64,000 bases of DNA from Neoceratodus forsteri (GCA_016271365.2 CM028129.1:1009435501-1009499500), one strand, 5' to 3'; positions 9,331 to 20,790 are shown, counted from the first letter of the stretch. Notes: a model not told the origin generated them from the sequence alone. Numbers and translations are program-made.

Positions 9331-10763
9331 AAAAAAGAAAATAAACCAATAAATAAATAAATGAGTCAAAACACTTGTGCTGAGGGTGGGCTTCTTCCCC
9401 CTTATGCCCCTCCTACTCCACACCCCTTGCTATCCCCTGTGTTTAGCTCCTGTCAATCAGATTTAACAGGGCATATAATTAAGAGTTGGGGGAAGGGGGG
9501 GTGAAAATTTGAAGTAATTAAAGACAGCAAAGAAATACACCACCACTACGTTTTAAATTTTCAACAGCCCAAAAACAATTCTAAGTAAAGACAGCAAAGA
9601 AATTACAGTGTCACTAAAAAGTCCACAATCTAAGTTTAAAAGAAAAATAGCAATTACCAGTTAATGTAAAGCACTGAATTGAATATGTTTCCTTCCCCTT
9701 CTGTCTTCTTCTGAAATGAGATACAATAATACAGTATATACAAAGTATCAGCAGGTAGCACTGTCAGTAGTATATGTTTGGAACAGCTAGTTTTGAGTAG
9801 GGCACAATTTTTCATAAAAGTGAAAAAATATACATATCAGGTGCACCGAACACAAATAAAACCTAATATAAAAAGATATATGGTGATACAGTATGGAGAA
9901 TTTAGAGCTTGAACCAGGGTCAAAGGAATGTGGAAGGGACAGATATGGGGGTAGAAAAAGGGGAGAGGGAAGAGTCGATTATAGATGTGATCTATAAGGA
10001 GGAAGAACAGGCGTACAAGGGGGAGGGTGCAGTAAATGGGGTGGAGGGTTTGGATCGGGGGGCATGGCAGGCAAGAAGGTGTAGAACGTAGACGGGATGG
10101 ATGGGAGGGCGAGCCAGGGTAGGCCAATGTTACGGGGGGGGGGGCAGGGGTGTGCAAATTACATTGCCAGATGTCCAAAGCGGACCCAGTTTCACTGTCG
10201 GGCAGACATTTGATCTTCCATCTGCAGTCCCTGGACAAGTGATTTTTTCTGGCTTTTTTTTTTATACACTATTATTATTACTCTCATTGCTGCATTTTAC
10301 AAGCATTTTGTTTTTAATTCACAGGTCATTGACTCGCTCCCTGTAACCCCCCCCCCCGTGTGACTTGCCAGTGCATGAGCCTGCAGTTCATTCTGCCCCT
10401 CTGATTAGTTTCTGCAACTGTGGTAGCGTGTGTTAATTGGCCACAGTCTGAATGGATAAAGAGAATCCTGTAATGACACGGGAAGGAGCAGCTAGTGGTG
10501 TGTGCCATTACAAACGGGCAGTCAGGGTTTTAGTGAACCACTTGATGCGCTATTTGGAGCTTAGGCGATCACAGACATAGTCTTCAATATAAACTTTTTT
10601 TTAGTTCCACCGCTGCTCAGCTGCTGGAGAAGGCTAGAAGCAGAGCTCATGCACTCCTGTGATGCTTGTAATATGGAGTCCTTGTTGATGAATGCAGGTT
10701 TGTGTCAGTTATTACAAACTTTTACACGCATGAACCTGAAGACAAATAATCATTCAATTTTGG
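9331..10763. other. mostly unassigned; includes a small direct repeat and G/C runs
   Basis: The words AAAGACAGCAAAGAAAT (about 9519 and 9588) repeat 69 bases apart. 9840-10160 is purine-rich on the plus strand and ends in a run of ten G (10135-10144). 10160-10240 has CCAGATGTCCAAAGCGGACCC, a phrase that recalls many vertebrate DNA-element ends, but I found no partner arm. A C10 run is at 10347-10356. No protein is recognisable. Confidence 0.4.
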
Positions 10764-11022
10764 ACTGGATTTTGACTTAATAATCATACTAAAATTATCA
10801 AGATTGGAGTCTTACCACATGTTAATCAGTGGCCACCTGGCAATATACTGTACTTGTAAATCAAAGAAAATAAAGCCTCTCCCTCTTTTGATTACCTATA
10901 CAAAGTATCCCGAAGATTTAGATGATGGATTAAAGTCTGATTTAAGAGATGTTGATTTGTCTTACTTGGATGTAATACCTTGCATAGAGTCTGCAGTAGA
11001 TTACTTTATGAATGAGATTTAG
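10764..11022 (+). other. open stretch of about 86 codons, unknown, possibly coding
   Basis: From the TCA codon after a TAA at 10747 (10750 on) the plus frame is open to TAG at 11020-11022. It encodes a peptide with RLESYHMLISGHLAIYCTC, then KPLPLLITYTKYPEDLDDG, and ends near AVDYFMNEI. There is no obvious ATG start; the first Met is internal. The composition is protein-like but AT-rich. I do not recognise a family. A T-rich stretch with CAAG near 10801 could be an acceptor. It ends just before the hairpin element at 11064. It may be a decayed exon or a chance frame. Confidence 0.25.
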
Positions 11023-11079
11023 GCCTGCACCCAGGAACTGTGCTTGGCGATGACAAGTAAATATCAAAAAAACAGATGC

Positions 11080-12752
11080 AGGGGGCACTGTGGAGCCCGA
11101 ACAAGACGGAGGCTTCAGCTTAGAGGAGGGAACCAGAGACACGGAAATTTGCAGAAATAAACGATTCACAAGTATAAAAGTTTTATTGAAATTGTTAAAA
11201 ACTGTGTCGGAATCCTTCCGAAACAAAAATGGGGAATCCCCGTAAAGATCGCACACTGACAGACGGAGCAAAAAGTAAAGGAACTTCCGGAGGGCCTAAT
11301 ATGAGGCCGACATCAAGCAACCCAGTACTTGAGGATTCCGGTGAAGAAACGCTGCAGTCTCTAGGAGCCAAAATATCCCAACTCATTCAATCTGTAGCAG
11401 GGCTATCAGAAAAATTTGACACCCTGACTAATCGGGTTGTCTGTCTGGAATCAACTATCGACTCGATCAAGATAGCAACTGCCGGCTCTACTAAGAGGTC
11501 GGATACTGCAATGGGTATGGCGGCAAACCTGTTAAAGGAAAACACCCACCTTAGGTCACGGATAGAAATGTTGGAAAACCAAGCTCGGGCATCAAATGTA
11601 CAGCTAGTGGGGATGCCAGAGAATTGCGAAGGGGATCATTTGCCTTTATTCCTTTCGGAATGGTTCCAGCAACAGTTGGGTGAGACAAGGAGGCTTAAAC
11701 CGATCCCTATTCAGAAAGCTTATCGGGTGACGCCTCATGGCCGAAGAGACAACGAAGAGACCCCTCGCACTATCACAGTTGTCTTGGATGGGGTTGGAAC
11801 AAGGGACTATCTTCTTGCCCTTGCGAGGAAAAAAGGCAAGTTGCTCCAGGATGGACGAGAGGTCCGCCTTTATCCGCCTTTATCCGGACTTGAGTTACGC
11901 TACGCGGCAGAAGAAGAGGAGTTTCGATGGAGTGAAAGCAATTTTGAGGGAGGCAGGGATCCCACACGGTGTTTTGTTCCCTGCGAGGCTTCGGATTGTC
12001 CATAAAGGAAAGATCTACATTTTTAATGATCCAACAGATGCTCTCAAATGGTCCCAGAAAAATGTTCCAGCTCGTAGACAAAGGGGTGAGGAAAAGGATC
12101 TCGAATCTGAAGAGGATGAATTCTGAGGAAGGGGAATGTTTAATGGTAGAGATTTGATTTATAGGCCTGCACGGTAAGGGAGCGGAGGGTATTTGGTCTG
12201 ATCCCAGGTAGGTGAGCACTGTTTAGCAACTTAAAAGTTCAGTTCACCTCGGTTTCTGGGATGACTACCCATCTGTGCCCTCAGGCAGATTATCGTTTTA
12301 TGGGGTTTAAATTCCGGCTTTTGGATATAAAATGATTATTTTAATATAGTTTCTGCTTGTTCTGGAAGTTTAAAATGAAGCTTAGAAGGATGTTCCCTTC
12401 CTAATGCTGTAATGAGGAATAGTTACATAGAAGTAACTCAGTCAATGATAAGCATGTTAAACTTTCTCTTCCCTTGGAGGAAGGGGGATTATCTTTTGAA
12501 AATTTATTTTGACATGGACCTGGACTATTTACATGCTGTTCTTGGACTCTAGTATACAGCACTAACATATTCAAAAGTCATGCGTGTTTAATGGTTTACC
12601 CTCCAAAGATGTATCTAAATAGTAAGGATAGTCAAACAAAGATATTGAGAGGAGTGGCGACCTCATATGCTATCCAGAATGTATATCCTTTACTGTGAAG
12701 TAATAACTGTATGTTTGTAATACATAATCATAAACATAAAGTTTAAAAAAAA
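11080..12752 (+). mobile_element. L1-type retrocopy carrying ORF1 only (HAL1-like)
   Basis: This insert is flanked by a 14-bp direct repeat, AAAAAAACAGATGC, at 11066-11079 and 12753-12766, and ends in a poly-A tract, so it arrived by LINE retrotransposition into the left arm of the hairpin element. It contains a 5' leader, an L1-type ORF1 and about 600 bases of non-coding sequence, then poly-A. No endonuclease or RT is present. It is therefore either a half-LINE (HAL1-like) family member or a retrocopy of an L1 transcript that ended in the inter-ORF region. Confidence 0.75.
11229..12126 (+). pseudogene. L1-type ORF1 protein, one frameshift
   Basis: L1 ORF1p is a trimeric RNA-binding chaperone. 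The ATG at 11229 opens a 258-codon frame. Residues about 45-120 form a heptad-rich coiled coil (LGAKISQLIQSVAGLSEKFD). The RRM start is seen in ENQARASNVQLVGMPE, and the C-terminal domain in TITVVLDG and further on. At about 11925-11965 the frame changes and the end (KIYIFNDPTDALKW) is read from 11969 to the stop at 12126. A single indel accounts for this. The frame is otherwise free of stops, so the copy is not very old. Confidence 0.8.
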
Positions 12753-13084
12753 AAAAAAACAGATGCCAGCACAAGTTACAACCACTTCTTACAAACCACA
12801 AAGGTTGTCAATTTCACCGTCCGGGATGAACAAAGGAAGCAAGAAAAACTTTCTTTAGAGTGCTATAAAGTGCTTCATTTTATTTTAAATGTACCCTGCT
12901 TCCATAAAAAGCTGTCCTCTCTTACAGCATAACATAAGAGAAATTGACAATGTTTGCGGTTTGTAAGAAGTGGTTGTAACTTGTGCTGGCATCCATTTTT
13001 TTGATAAATAGATTACTTTACAACACAAATTTTGGAGTTACAAAATCAATTCTGTCCAATACTAACAAGGAGAGTAAGGGGAAC

Positions 13085-15200
13085 AGTGAATAAATAGATT
13101 ACTCCAGGGATGTTTAAATTGATGAAACAAAGAGATCAAGCATGGAAACAATTTTGCTTGAGTAAAAATATTAAGTGATTTTCAAAGCTATCGGAAATTA
13201 AGAAATGAATGTAAGATAAAATTAAGGTTATATAAATCTGATTATTACACAAAACAACAAGATTTAAATTTGTCAAATCCAAAAAAAAATTCTGGTCTTC
13301 AATCACATCTTTGGTGTCTCCTCCCATAGATGTACAATCAGGTGAGTTCCTTGTTGAAGGAGTTATAATAAAAGATCCACAAGAAATAAGTACAGCCTTT
13401 TTACAACAATTTTTGGATATGGGTAAATGTAGTATAAATAAGGATGATCAGGACTTAAAGAACACAGTTATGGCATCTCAAAATGATTTAATATTTCATT
13501 TTAAAGAAATAAAGCCTAATCAGGTACTGACAATTTTGAAGAAAATTCCTTTAAAAAATGTTGGAATTGATGATATTCAGCCAAGGTTTTTGAAGTTAAT
13601 ATCTTCATACATTTATAAGCCTTTGACAAAAATATTTAATTTGTCCTTAGAAATAGGAATCTCTCCACAACAATGGAAAAAAAAACGTAATAAGACCAAT
13701 TTTTAAGGAGAGAAATAGTAAAGATTTGGGGAATTACCGCCCTATTTCTCTTCTCCATCCTTTAGGTAAAATCTTAGAAAAGATAACAGAGGTACAAATT
13801 AGTGATTACTTACAATTGACTGGGCTTCAGGCTCCTGAGCAGCATGGCTTTAGGAAATTTCATAGTATAGGAACTGCCTTGGCCAGGTTCACAAACCACA
13901 TCAGAGAGGTTATGGAGAGGGGTGAGCTCACTGGTGCTGTTTTTGTGGATCTGTCAAGGCATTTGACCTTGCTGACCATCGCCTGCTGCTCAGGAGCCTA
14001 GCTGCCAAGGGATTATCCAGATTGTCATTAGAATGGGTGGAGAGTTATTTATCAGGTAGGGAACTACAAGTTCTTTACGAGGGTTCAGTGTCAAAGAGTA
14101 GAGTTTTAGAAAATGGTGTACCTCAAGGGTCAATCTTGGGACCCCTATTGTTTTCCATATTTGTGGATATTATACCAAGTAAAATTCTTAAGGCTAAGAC
14201 AATCTTATATGCTGATGAGATAATATTATATAATAGCTTTAATTCATTAGATAAAATTGCCCAAGAAATTACTGTAGATTTTCAGAGTCTAGAAAATTGT
14301 TTGTTGGACTTAAAATTATCATTGAATATTTCAAAAACCAAGAGTATGATATTTACCTCTAAACAAAAGTTGGTTAAATTATGGAAACTGAATATTTTTG
14401 GTAAAAATGGAACTAATTTGGAGCAATTGCAATGTTTTAGATATTTGGGAATGAATTTGGACTCAAATTTAACATTTTCAAATCGTATATTGATGAACAA
14501 AATCAGTAAATCAAAAATTAGGGGTTTTATTCAGACTATAGAATGTGTTAACTTTACAAGCCTGGAAACATATAACCCAAAGTTTATTACTTTCTCAACT
14601 AAATTATAATTCATTTTTGTTTACTAGTTTGTCTAAACATGTGGTAAATAACTTAACAATGACTTTTCATAGTATTTGTAGATTGTTTATAGTACACATC
14701 ATTGTACTTTATATCAAGTTTCTACCACCTAACTTGAGTTCCATTTACTCTCTTTGTTGTAAAATGGATGATGTATTGAGGCCAAAAGTCTCTCTCCCTT
14801 GTATTCTCTGATATCTGTAAGGGAAGCTTCGAGAAACTTGAGATTGCATTTTCTTTCTTGTTTAAATTTGAAAGTCACTAAAACTAAAATGGGTGCTCAA
14901 GCTTTTTCTATCCAAGCACCAAAATACTACAATGATCTTCCAATTGAATTGAGAACTATGAATAGTCATAATTTATTCAAAAAGAAACTGAAGCATCATT
15001 TATTGAGTAGCTTGCAGTGTCACTGCTATTTTAAATAATTTTTGTTATATTGTTTGTCTTATATGTCATGTATTTGTATTTCTGTATTACGTGAATGTAA
15101 AAGTTATCTTTTTGTATAACATCTTGTGACTATTTTGTAGTCTTGGGTAGCATATGAAAAAGGGCCTTGGCTCATATGTTTACCCGGTTAACAAAAGAAA
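13085..15200 (+). mobile_element. AT-rich LINE of the L2/CR1/Rex group, 5'-truncated
   Basis: This non-LTR element differs from the CR1 and L2 copies: it is strongly AT-rich and its protein is Lys/Asn-rich. It starts within the linker before the RT (KQQDLNLSNP region at 13255), covers the RT and C-terminal domain, and ends in an AT-rich tail with ATATATATAT at about 15210-15222. The C-terminal block AFSIQAPKYYNDLPIELR corresponds to the APxLWNxLP block of L2 and CR1, which places it in that superfamily. I cannot assign the family more precisely. Confidence 0.75.
13311..15038 (+). pseudogene. reverse transcriptase of the AT-rich LINE
   Basis: Four frames follow each other: 13311-13706 (LKNVGIDDIQPRFLK), 13726-14001 (NYRPISLLHPLGKILEK, EQHGFRKFHS), 14022-14609 (NGVPQGSILGPLLF, ILYADEIILYN, KTKSMIFTS, FRYLGMNLDSNL) and 14799-15038 (GAQAFSIQAPKYYND). 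The second catalytic Asp is Glu: the motif reads YADE in place of YADD. A one-base loss at about 13957 destroys the SKAFDL block, and further indels separate the frames. It is non-functional. Confidence 0.8.
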
Positions 15201-15905
15201 TAATGAAAAAAAATATATATATATCCCTCCCGTGCAGTGCGGCTCACTGACTGGCTTGAAGGAGGACCAATAGAAGTAGGTAAAGTGTTAGGGAACAGCT
15301 CGCTTGCACACACCACACACTCTCATACTGGCACTGCTGCATTTTAAAAAGTGGTTGGGTTCTGAATGATGTATCAGACTGTGACTGTGCCTAGCCTGCC
15401 TGGTCTTAAGTTATGGTTGTTGGGTGATGCTACGAGTTATATTTTCAGTTTCCCCTCCGAGATCAAGCTCTGTTTTTCTCCCTAGCTCCAGCCCAGCTCA
15501 TTATTATTATTAGGCTGCTGCTGACAGAGGTTTGCACTGTGGGTTAGTTTGTGGAACAGATCTGGGAGGGAACTGGTCAGCAAATGGATGAACTGAGGCA
15601 GCCTGTGTTGTAGCGGAGGGTGACAGAGTCTCATCTTGCCATTGCCCTAGGTGAGGCCGACTGCAAAATGGGAAGATGGTCTGCAATAAAAAAAAAAAAT
15701 AGATGATGGCCTGCTTGAATTCTGTTTGTTGGAATGGACACTTGTGGTAGGGGGTGTGACATTGATTGAAGTTGCTGCACTGCCTGGCTGCTTGAGAGTA
15801 TGTGGTAGAAGTGCCCTTCGCCAGGCCAAATCCCTGCTTGTTTCTGCAGTGAGTCAGGTCAGGTGTTGTGCTGCTACTGCTACATGCTGCAAAACTCAAA
15901 ATGTA
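15201..15905. other. no recognised feature
   Basis: Mixed-composition sequence between two LINEs. It has a TTATTATTATTA run at about 15500 and a poly-A/T stretch at about 15686. Short frames occur on both strands, none protein-like by comparison with anything I know. Confidence 0.4.
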
Positions 15906-15990
15906 AATACTTACATAGATACATAGACAGTGTCGGCAGATAAGGGCCTATGGCCCACCCAGTCTGCCCATTTGAGCTTGTAAATTCAGT

Positions 15991-17650
15991 TTATGTTTCC
16001 CTAGAAGTCTGTTGCCCCTTACCCCTGACCTCCAGAATTCCTTTATGTCTATCCCATGCATTCTTAAATCCCATGATTGTCTCAGCCCCCACCATTTCCT
16101 CTGGCAGGGTGTTCCACTTGTCCACCACCCGTTCTGTGAAGAAAGTCTTCCTCATGTTTCCTCTGAATCGTCCTCCCTCCAACTTCATCCCATGCCCTCT
16201 AGTCCTGGAACATCTTTTTCACTTAAAAATAGTGTATTCCTGCACCCTGTTCCTCCCTGTGAGATACTTGTATGTCTCTATCATATCCCCTCTCTCCCTC
16301 CTCTCCTCCAGGGAGTACATGTTCAGTTCCTTCAACCTGTCTTCATAGGACTTGTGATGCAATCCATGCACCATCTTTGTTACCCTCCTCTGAACCTTCT
16401 CTACCCTGTCTATGTCCTTACGTAGGTATGGTCTCCAGAACTGTACACTGTACTCCAGGTGGGGCCTCACTAGTGTCTTGTATAGCGGAATTATGACCTC
16501 CCTTTTCCTGCTGGTGATGCCCCTGCCTATACATCCCAGCATCCTATTTGCTTCACGTGCTGCCTTGAGGTCATCAGAGATGATAACCCCAAGATCCCTT
16601 TCCTGCTTGGTGCATGCTATATCCTCACCCCCCAACTGATATATTGTGCCAGGGTTTTTGTGCCCCATATGCATTATCTTGCACTTCTTTGCATTGAATT
16701 TCAACTGCCAAACCCCTGACCATTCTTCAAGTTTCTGCAGGTCCCTTCTCATTCTGTCTACACCCTCTGGTGTGTCTACTCTGTTACAGAGCTTTGTGTC
16801 ATCAGCGAACAGTGAAATTCTGCCTTCTAGGTCCTGTGCAATGTCACTGATGAAGATGTTGAATAGGACCGTCCCAGCACTGATCCCTGTGGTACCCCAC
16901 TGGTCACTCTTCCTCTGTGGAGTGACAGCCATTTACCACCACCCTCTGTGTCCTGCCACCCAGCCAGTTACCTACCCACCACACTACTGTCCTGCCCACA
17001 CCCATATTCCCCAGTTTGTGTAATAGTCTTCTATGTGGCACAGTGTCAAAGGCCTTGCTGAAGTCCAGATAGGCCATGTCCACTGCCCTCCCTGATCCAC
17101 CCTCTAGTCACCCAGTCAAAAATTCAACGAGGTTGGTCTGACATGACCTCCCCTGGTGAAACCATGCTGCCTTGGGTCCTGTAGTCCATTGACAACCAGA
17201 TGTTCCACCAATCTCTCCTTCAGTAGTGCTTCCATGATCTTCCCCACTACCGAGGTGAGGCTGACTGGTCTGTAGTTCCCTGCTTCCTCTTTGTTCCGCT
17301 TTTGTATAAGGGACTACATCTGCAGTCCTCCAGTCTTTGGGTACCTCCCTGTTTCCAGTGATCGGCTAAACAGGATAGCCAGAGGTTCAGCCACCACCTC
17401 TCTTAGTTCTTTAAGGACCTGGGGTGCACCCCATCTGGCCCCATTGCTTTATCAACTCTTATTCCAGTTCCTTCAGGACTCTTTCTTGTGTAAAGGGACT
17501 TGTGTCCATTTCTGCACCATTCTCACCTTGTACTCCCTTCAGACCCATTACCTCCTCTTTCTCAGTAAAGACTGAGCAGAAATACCTGTTCAATATGTCA
17601 GCTTTACTGTTGTCATCCTCCATGGCCCCATCCTCCCCCTTCAGTCTCAC
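15991..17650 (-). pseudogene. CR1 ORF2 reverse transcriptase (copy B)
   Basis: The start of the RT is fragmented (17650-17459: RYFCSVFTEKEE). From 16932 to 16219 one long frame of 237 codons holds the catalytic LFADDTKLCNR, then LKFNAKKCKIMHMGH, DLGVIISDDLKAAREA, GITSRKREVIIPLYKTL and [18 protein letters not shown] further frame, 16188-15991, gives the C-terminus (MKLEGGRFRGNMRKTFF) and the natural stop. The middle block AFDTVPH lies in a broken stretch at about 17040-17080. Confidence 0.85.
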
Positions 17651-17971
17651 TATCCCTCCTTTGTCTTTCTTTTTTCACTTATGTACCTGTAAAGGTTTTG
17701 TCCCTCTACCCACTGATTTTGCAATGTGTTCTTCTGTCTGAGCTTTGGCTTCCCTTACTGACCTCCCTGCCTCCTTTGCTTCTCCTGGTACTTCTCCCTA
17801 TCCTCTTCTGCCTGTGTTTTTTGTATTGCCTGAATGCAATCTTTTGGCTTTCACTTTTGCTACCTCTTTGGAAAACCATAATGGTCGTCTCTTCCTTTTC
17901 CTTTTGCTAACCTGTTTAATGCATAATTCTGTTGTTCTTGTAATCCCATTTTAAATACTGCCCACTGTTCC

Positions 17972-18876
17972 TCAACCCTGATTCCTGTCCCATTCCCTAA
18001 TGCCTCTTTCAAGTATCTCCCCATTTTCCCAAAGTCTGCCCCTAAAATCCAGGATACATGTTTTGTGTAGTTTGGTTCTGCTCTTTTGTGATTTCAAACC
18101 ACAATGACTGGTGGTCACTGTTCCCCAGGTGCGCCCCACTGTTACCCCCATCACACTGTCCCTGTTTGTGAGCACAAGGTCCAGTATTGCCTTCTGCCGA
18201 GTTGGTTCCATGACCAGTTGCTTGAGGAAGGCACCCTGAAGGGAGTCCAGGATAAATCTGCTCCTAGTTGATGCTGCTGCTGGGATGCTCCAGTCCATGT
18301 CTGGAATAATGAAGTCTCCAACCAGTACTACCTCACCCTTGTCTGCCATCCTTTGGATGGCTAGCATCAGCTCCCTATCTGTTTCTTCCTCCTGGGCTGG
18401 TGGTCTATAGACCACACCTGTGTGGATGGCTGGCCCCATTTTCCTTTCCAGCTTAACCCACAGTATCTTTCCCCATTTTGTTCCTCCTGGATCTCTGTGG
18501 CCCTTATGTCATTTTTCACATACAGTGCCACTCCTCCTCCCTTCCTGCCTGCTCTGTCTCTTCTGAATATGTTGTAGCCAGGTATGGCCATCTCCCAGTC
18601 ATGGTTATCATTACACCAGGTTTCAGTGATGGCCACAATGTCCAGGTCTGACTGCACCATGACAGCCTCCAGATCTTCCATCTTGTTGCTAAGGCTCCTG
18701 GCATTTGCACACATGGCTTTCCATGATTTGACCTTCCTAGACTGTTTCACTGTTCTACTGCAGCCCCTTCCTTGGTTGTCCTTTATCCCTGGTTCTCCTT
18801 GCTGTCTGCCCTTCTGCTGAATTTTGCCCCTTTTCTGCCTATCCACCTCTTGGGCACTAATCTCCATCTTTTGCAC
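17972..18876 (-). pseudogene. CR1 ORF2 endonuclease (copy B)
   Basis: The frame 18876-18367 covers MCANARSLSNKMEDLE, VAITETWCNDNHDWEMAIPG and GGGVALYVKND without the stop that interrupts copy A. A frameshift near 18430-18470 moves to the frame 18439-17972, which has VVYRPPAQEEE, EVVLVGDFIIPDMDWS and RDSVMGV. The catalytic-loop Asn of GDFN is Ile here (GDFI). Later frameshifts spoil the S-D-H block. Confidence 0.8.
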
Positions 18877-19138
18877 ACTGCTTTGCAGAGATAGCCACTC
18901 CTCTGGTTCACTGGTTCCACTGCTAGCTGTGCGGGGTGAGCAGTAGGTACCCTCCTTGCTGGCCTGCCACCCCCTTTGCTAGTTTAAATGCTTGTCAATG
19001 TAGCATTTAAACTTATCATTGAGTGCTTGATTCCCTCCAGGATGGATGCAGGCCATCAGGCTTGAACAAACCTCCATCCCTCCAGGTGGGTCCCCAGTCA
19101 CCAATGAATCCAAACCCTTCCTCACAGCACCAGTTCTT

Positions 19139-19708
19139 TCACCATGAGTTAAAGTTCCTGGTGCATGCACTCCTATGCTCTCCCTTGCCTCTCGTAGGTA
19201 GTACTTCTGAGAAAGTGACAGAAGTAGCTACTTGCTTGAGACCCCTCCCAAATTTCCTAAACTCTTCCTGAACTTCCTTTGGCTCCCCATTTGCCAGGTC
19301 ATTAGTACCTAGGTGGATAATGACATCCAGCTCACCCTCCCGTCTTGCCTTCCCAGTGATCCCCAGGATCTTCCTTCCATCCCTCCATGCTGTGGCACCT
19401 GGTAGGCACCTCACCTCCCTGTCCTCCCCCTCCTGTGTTCCTAGCTAGATCCCTCTTATGATGGAGTCCCCCACCAGGATTCGCTTCCTCCTTCTCTGGG
19501 GTCCACTGCTTTCCCCGCTGAGGTCACCTCCTTGGCTAACCTCCACATCCTTTCCTTCCACTTCTCTGGGTACCTCTATTTGGTTGTCCTCATTTGCCAG
19601 TGTGGCATATGAGTTCTTGAGCAGAATAGGATCTGGGATGTGCCTCTGCCTGACCGCTCTCACCCTCCCTGAGTCCACTGTCATCCAAGTGCTCCTCGTT
19701 CTCAACAT
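19139..19708 (-). pseudogene. CR1 ORF1, esterase part (copy B)
   Basis: The frame from 19708 down to 19445 enters ORF1 after the missing zinc motif, runs in frame through KRILVGDSIIRGI, and stops at a TAG where copy CR1-A has Gln. It resumes after this codon with MRCLPGATAWRDGRK and IIHLGTNDLANGEP down to 19139. So the SGNH nucleophile block and the later HLGTND block are both present, separated by one nonsense codon and about ten codons. Confidence 0.8.
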
Positions 19709-19710
19709 CC

Positions 19711-19870
19711 TTTGAGTTGTACTTGTAAATTTTCTTTCTCCAACGGCTGGTCTCTGGGCTTCCTTACGCCTGGGCTGTACCTCCTGATGCTGGTTGTAGG
19801 CAGGACTAAAGCTCTGCAGCAGGGGGATAAGAAGCCCTCCACATCCGGTTGTCTCCAGTCATTCCTAATG
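19711..19870. repeat. DIRS-A terminal inverted repeat, 3' end of element
   Basis: This repeat is read on the plus strand as CTGGTCTCTGGGCTTCC and on through GGACTAAAGCTCTGCAGCAG and GAAGCCCTCCACATCCG. It is the reverse complement partner of 27375-27526. It abuts the truncated 5' end of CR1-B, leaving only a couple of bases between the two elements. Confidence 0.8.
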
Positions 19871-19969
19871 CAGTCCCCCCAAGGCAATACTACGAGAATT
19901 TTGAAACAAAAACACAAAAAGGTTATGGCACAATTGGCCATGAGGCCAGCCAACTATATACATTCTGGG

Positions 19970-20080
19970 AAGGAATCCGAAGCCCGGAGGCCAGCCTTCC
20001 GAGAAAGAAAATTTACAGGCACAATGGATTCCATTTGTATGCCATTCGGATGTATGCACATTCCCGATGTAGGCACAAAA
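19970..20080. repeat. DIRS-A internal complementary region, first part
   Basis: GAAGCCCGGAGGCCAGCCTTCCGAGAAAGAAAA with GGATTCC and GGATGTATGCACAT is a diverged inverted copy of 20690-20790, and its first part is complementary to the terminal repeats. DIRS elements use such a region to template the joined ends during circle formation. The assignment rests on the sequence relations only. Confidence 0.5.
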
Positions 20081-20689
20081 AACTGAAGTCCCAATTCTTG
20101 CCCTATTCCAGCAATGTTAATTATTTTGTTTGTATGCACACAGTTTTTCAGTTATATGTACATTTTTTGCATCTTGACATGCTCCCCAGAAGGTCTTTGT
20201 CATCTCTTTGACAGTTGCATTCAGCCGTCATTCCCTTGCAGCACCTAGACTGTCCCCTGTAGCTAATTCACTAATCACCTGACAACTGCCAGAGCCCAGT
20301 TAAACCTGCCTCCCCCCCCGCACTATAGTGATACTGATTGTTAGTTTTCAGTTCTAATTAATGCACAGAGAGTGATGGACTGATGGCAAAGGATCCGATT
20401 TCAAAATTCATGCTACTCACTGAAAGCCACATTCACTCTCACTTGCCGCACTGGAAGTGGGTCAGTATCAGTTAGTGTTCAGTTTAAGGACATGCTATGG
20501 TAAAGGTCGTCACTTCTCATATTGCTTAAAATAACATTCAACAATATTTAAGATGGCTTAGGTGTATTTGTGAGCATGTGAGTTATGTTTTGGAAACAGG
20601 TCCCCATTTATTTCAATAGGCATCAATTCATTTCTATGGTGTTCTGGTTGTATGCATATTCCGGTTGTATTCACAAATTCAGCTTGTCC

Positions 20690-20790
20690 CAGGCATGTGC
20701 ATACATCAGGAATCCAATGTATTTAAATTTCGATTTCTCTCTCCTAAGCTGGTCTCCGGGCTTCCTTACACCTGGGATATCCAAAAGCAG
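20690..20790. repeat. DIRS-A internal copy of terminal-repeat sequence
   Basis: TCTCTCCTAAGCTGGTCTCC, then GGGCTTCCTTACACCTGG, repeats the outer part of the terminal repeats in the interior of the element, near the recombinase end. It is also the inverted partner of 19970-20080. Together they fit an internal complementary region, possibly duplicated or rearranged. Confidence 0.5.

Larger units (their letters stand above)
11064..13004. mobile_element. hairpin DNA element (MITE) split by an L1 insertion
   Basis: The left arm (11064-11079 plus 12767-12815) and the right arm (12940-13004) are near-perfect reverse complements over about 65 bases, with shared words GATGCCAGCACAAGTTACAA and CCACTTCTTACAAACC. 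Outer ends are TCAAAAAAA and TTTTTTTGA, flanked by TAAATA on both sides (11058-11063 and 13005-13010), a plausible 6-bp target duplication. Without the nested L1 copy the element is about 270 bp. It has no coding capacity, so it would depend on a transposase elsewhere. The superfamily is not clear from the termini. Confidence 0.75.
15912..19708 (-). mobile_element. CR1 LINE, 5'-truncated (copy CR1-B)
   Basis: This is a second minus-strand copy of the CR1-A family, aligned with it along its whole length with scattered substitutions and small deletions. Its 3' end (15912) has the same octamer terminus and its flank differs, so it is an independent insertion. It is truncated at 19708 inside ORF1, exactly where the DIRS-like element begins (19711). 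Most of the indels are short losses in runs of C or T. Confidence 0.9.

Noticed and set aside
10160..10240. CCAGATGTCCAAAGCGGACCC phrase resembling DNA-transposon ends.
   Set aside because: I could not find an inverted partner or target duplication nearby.
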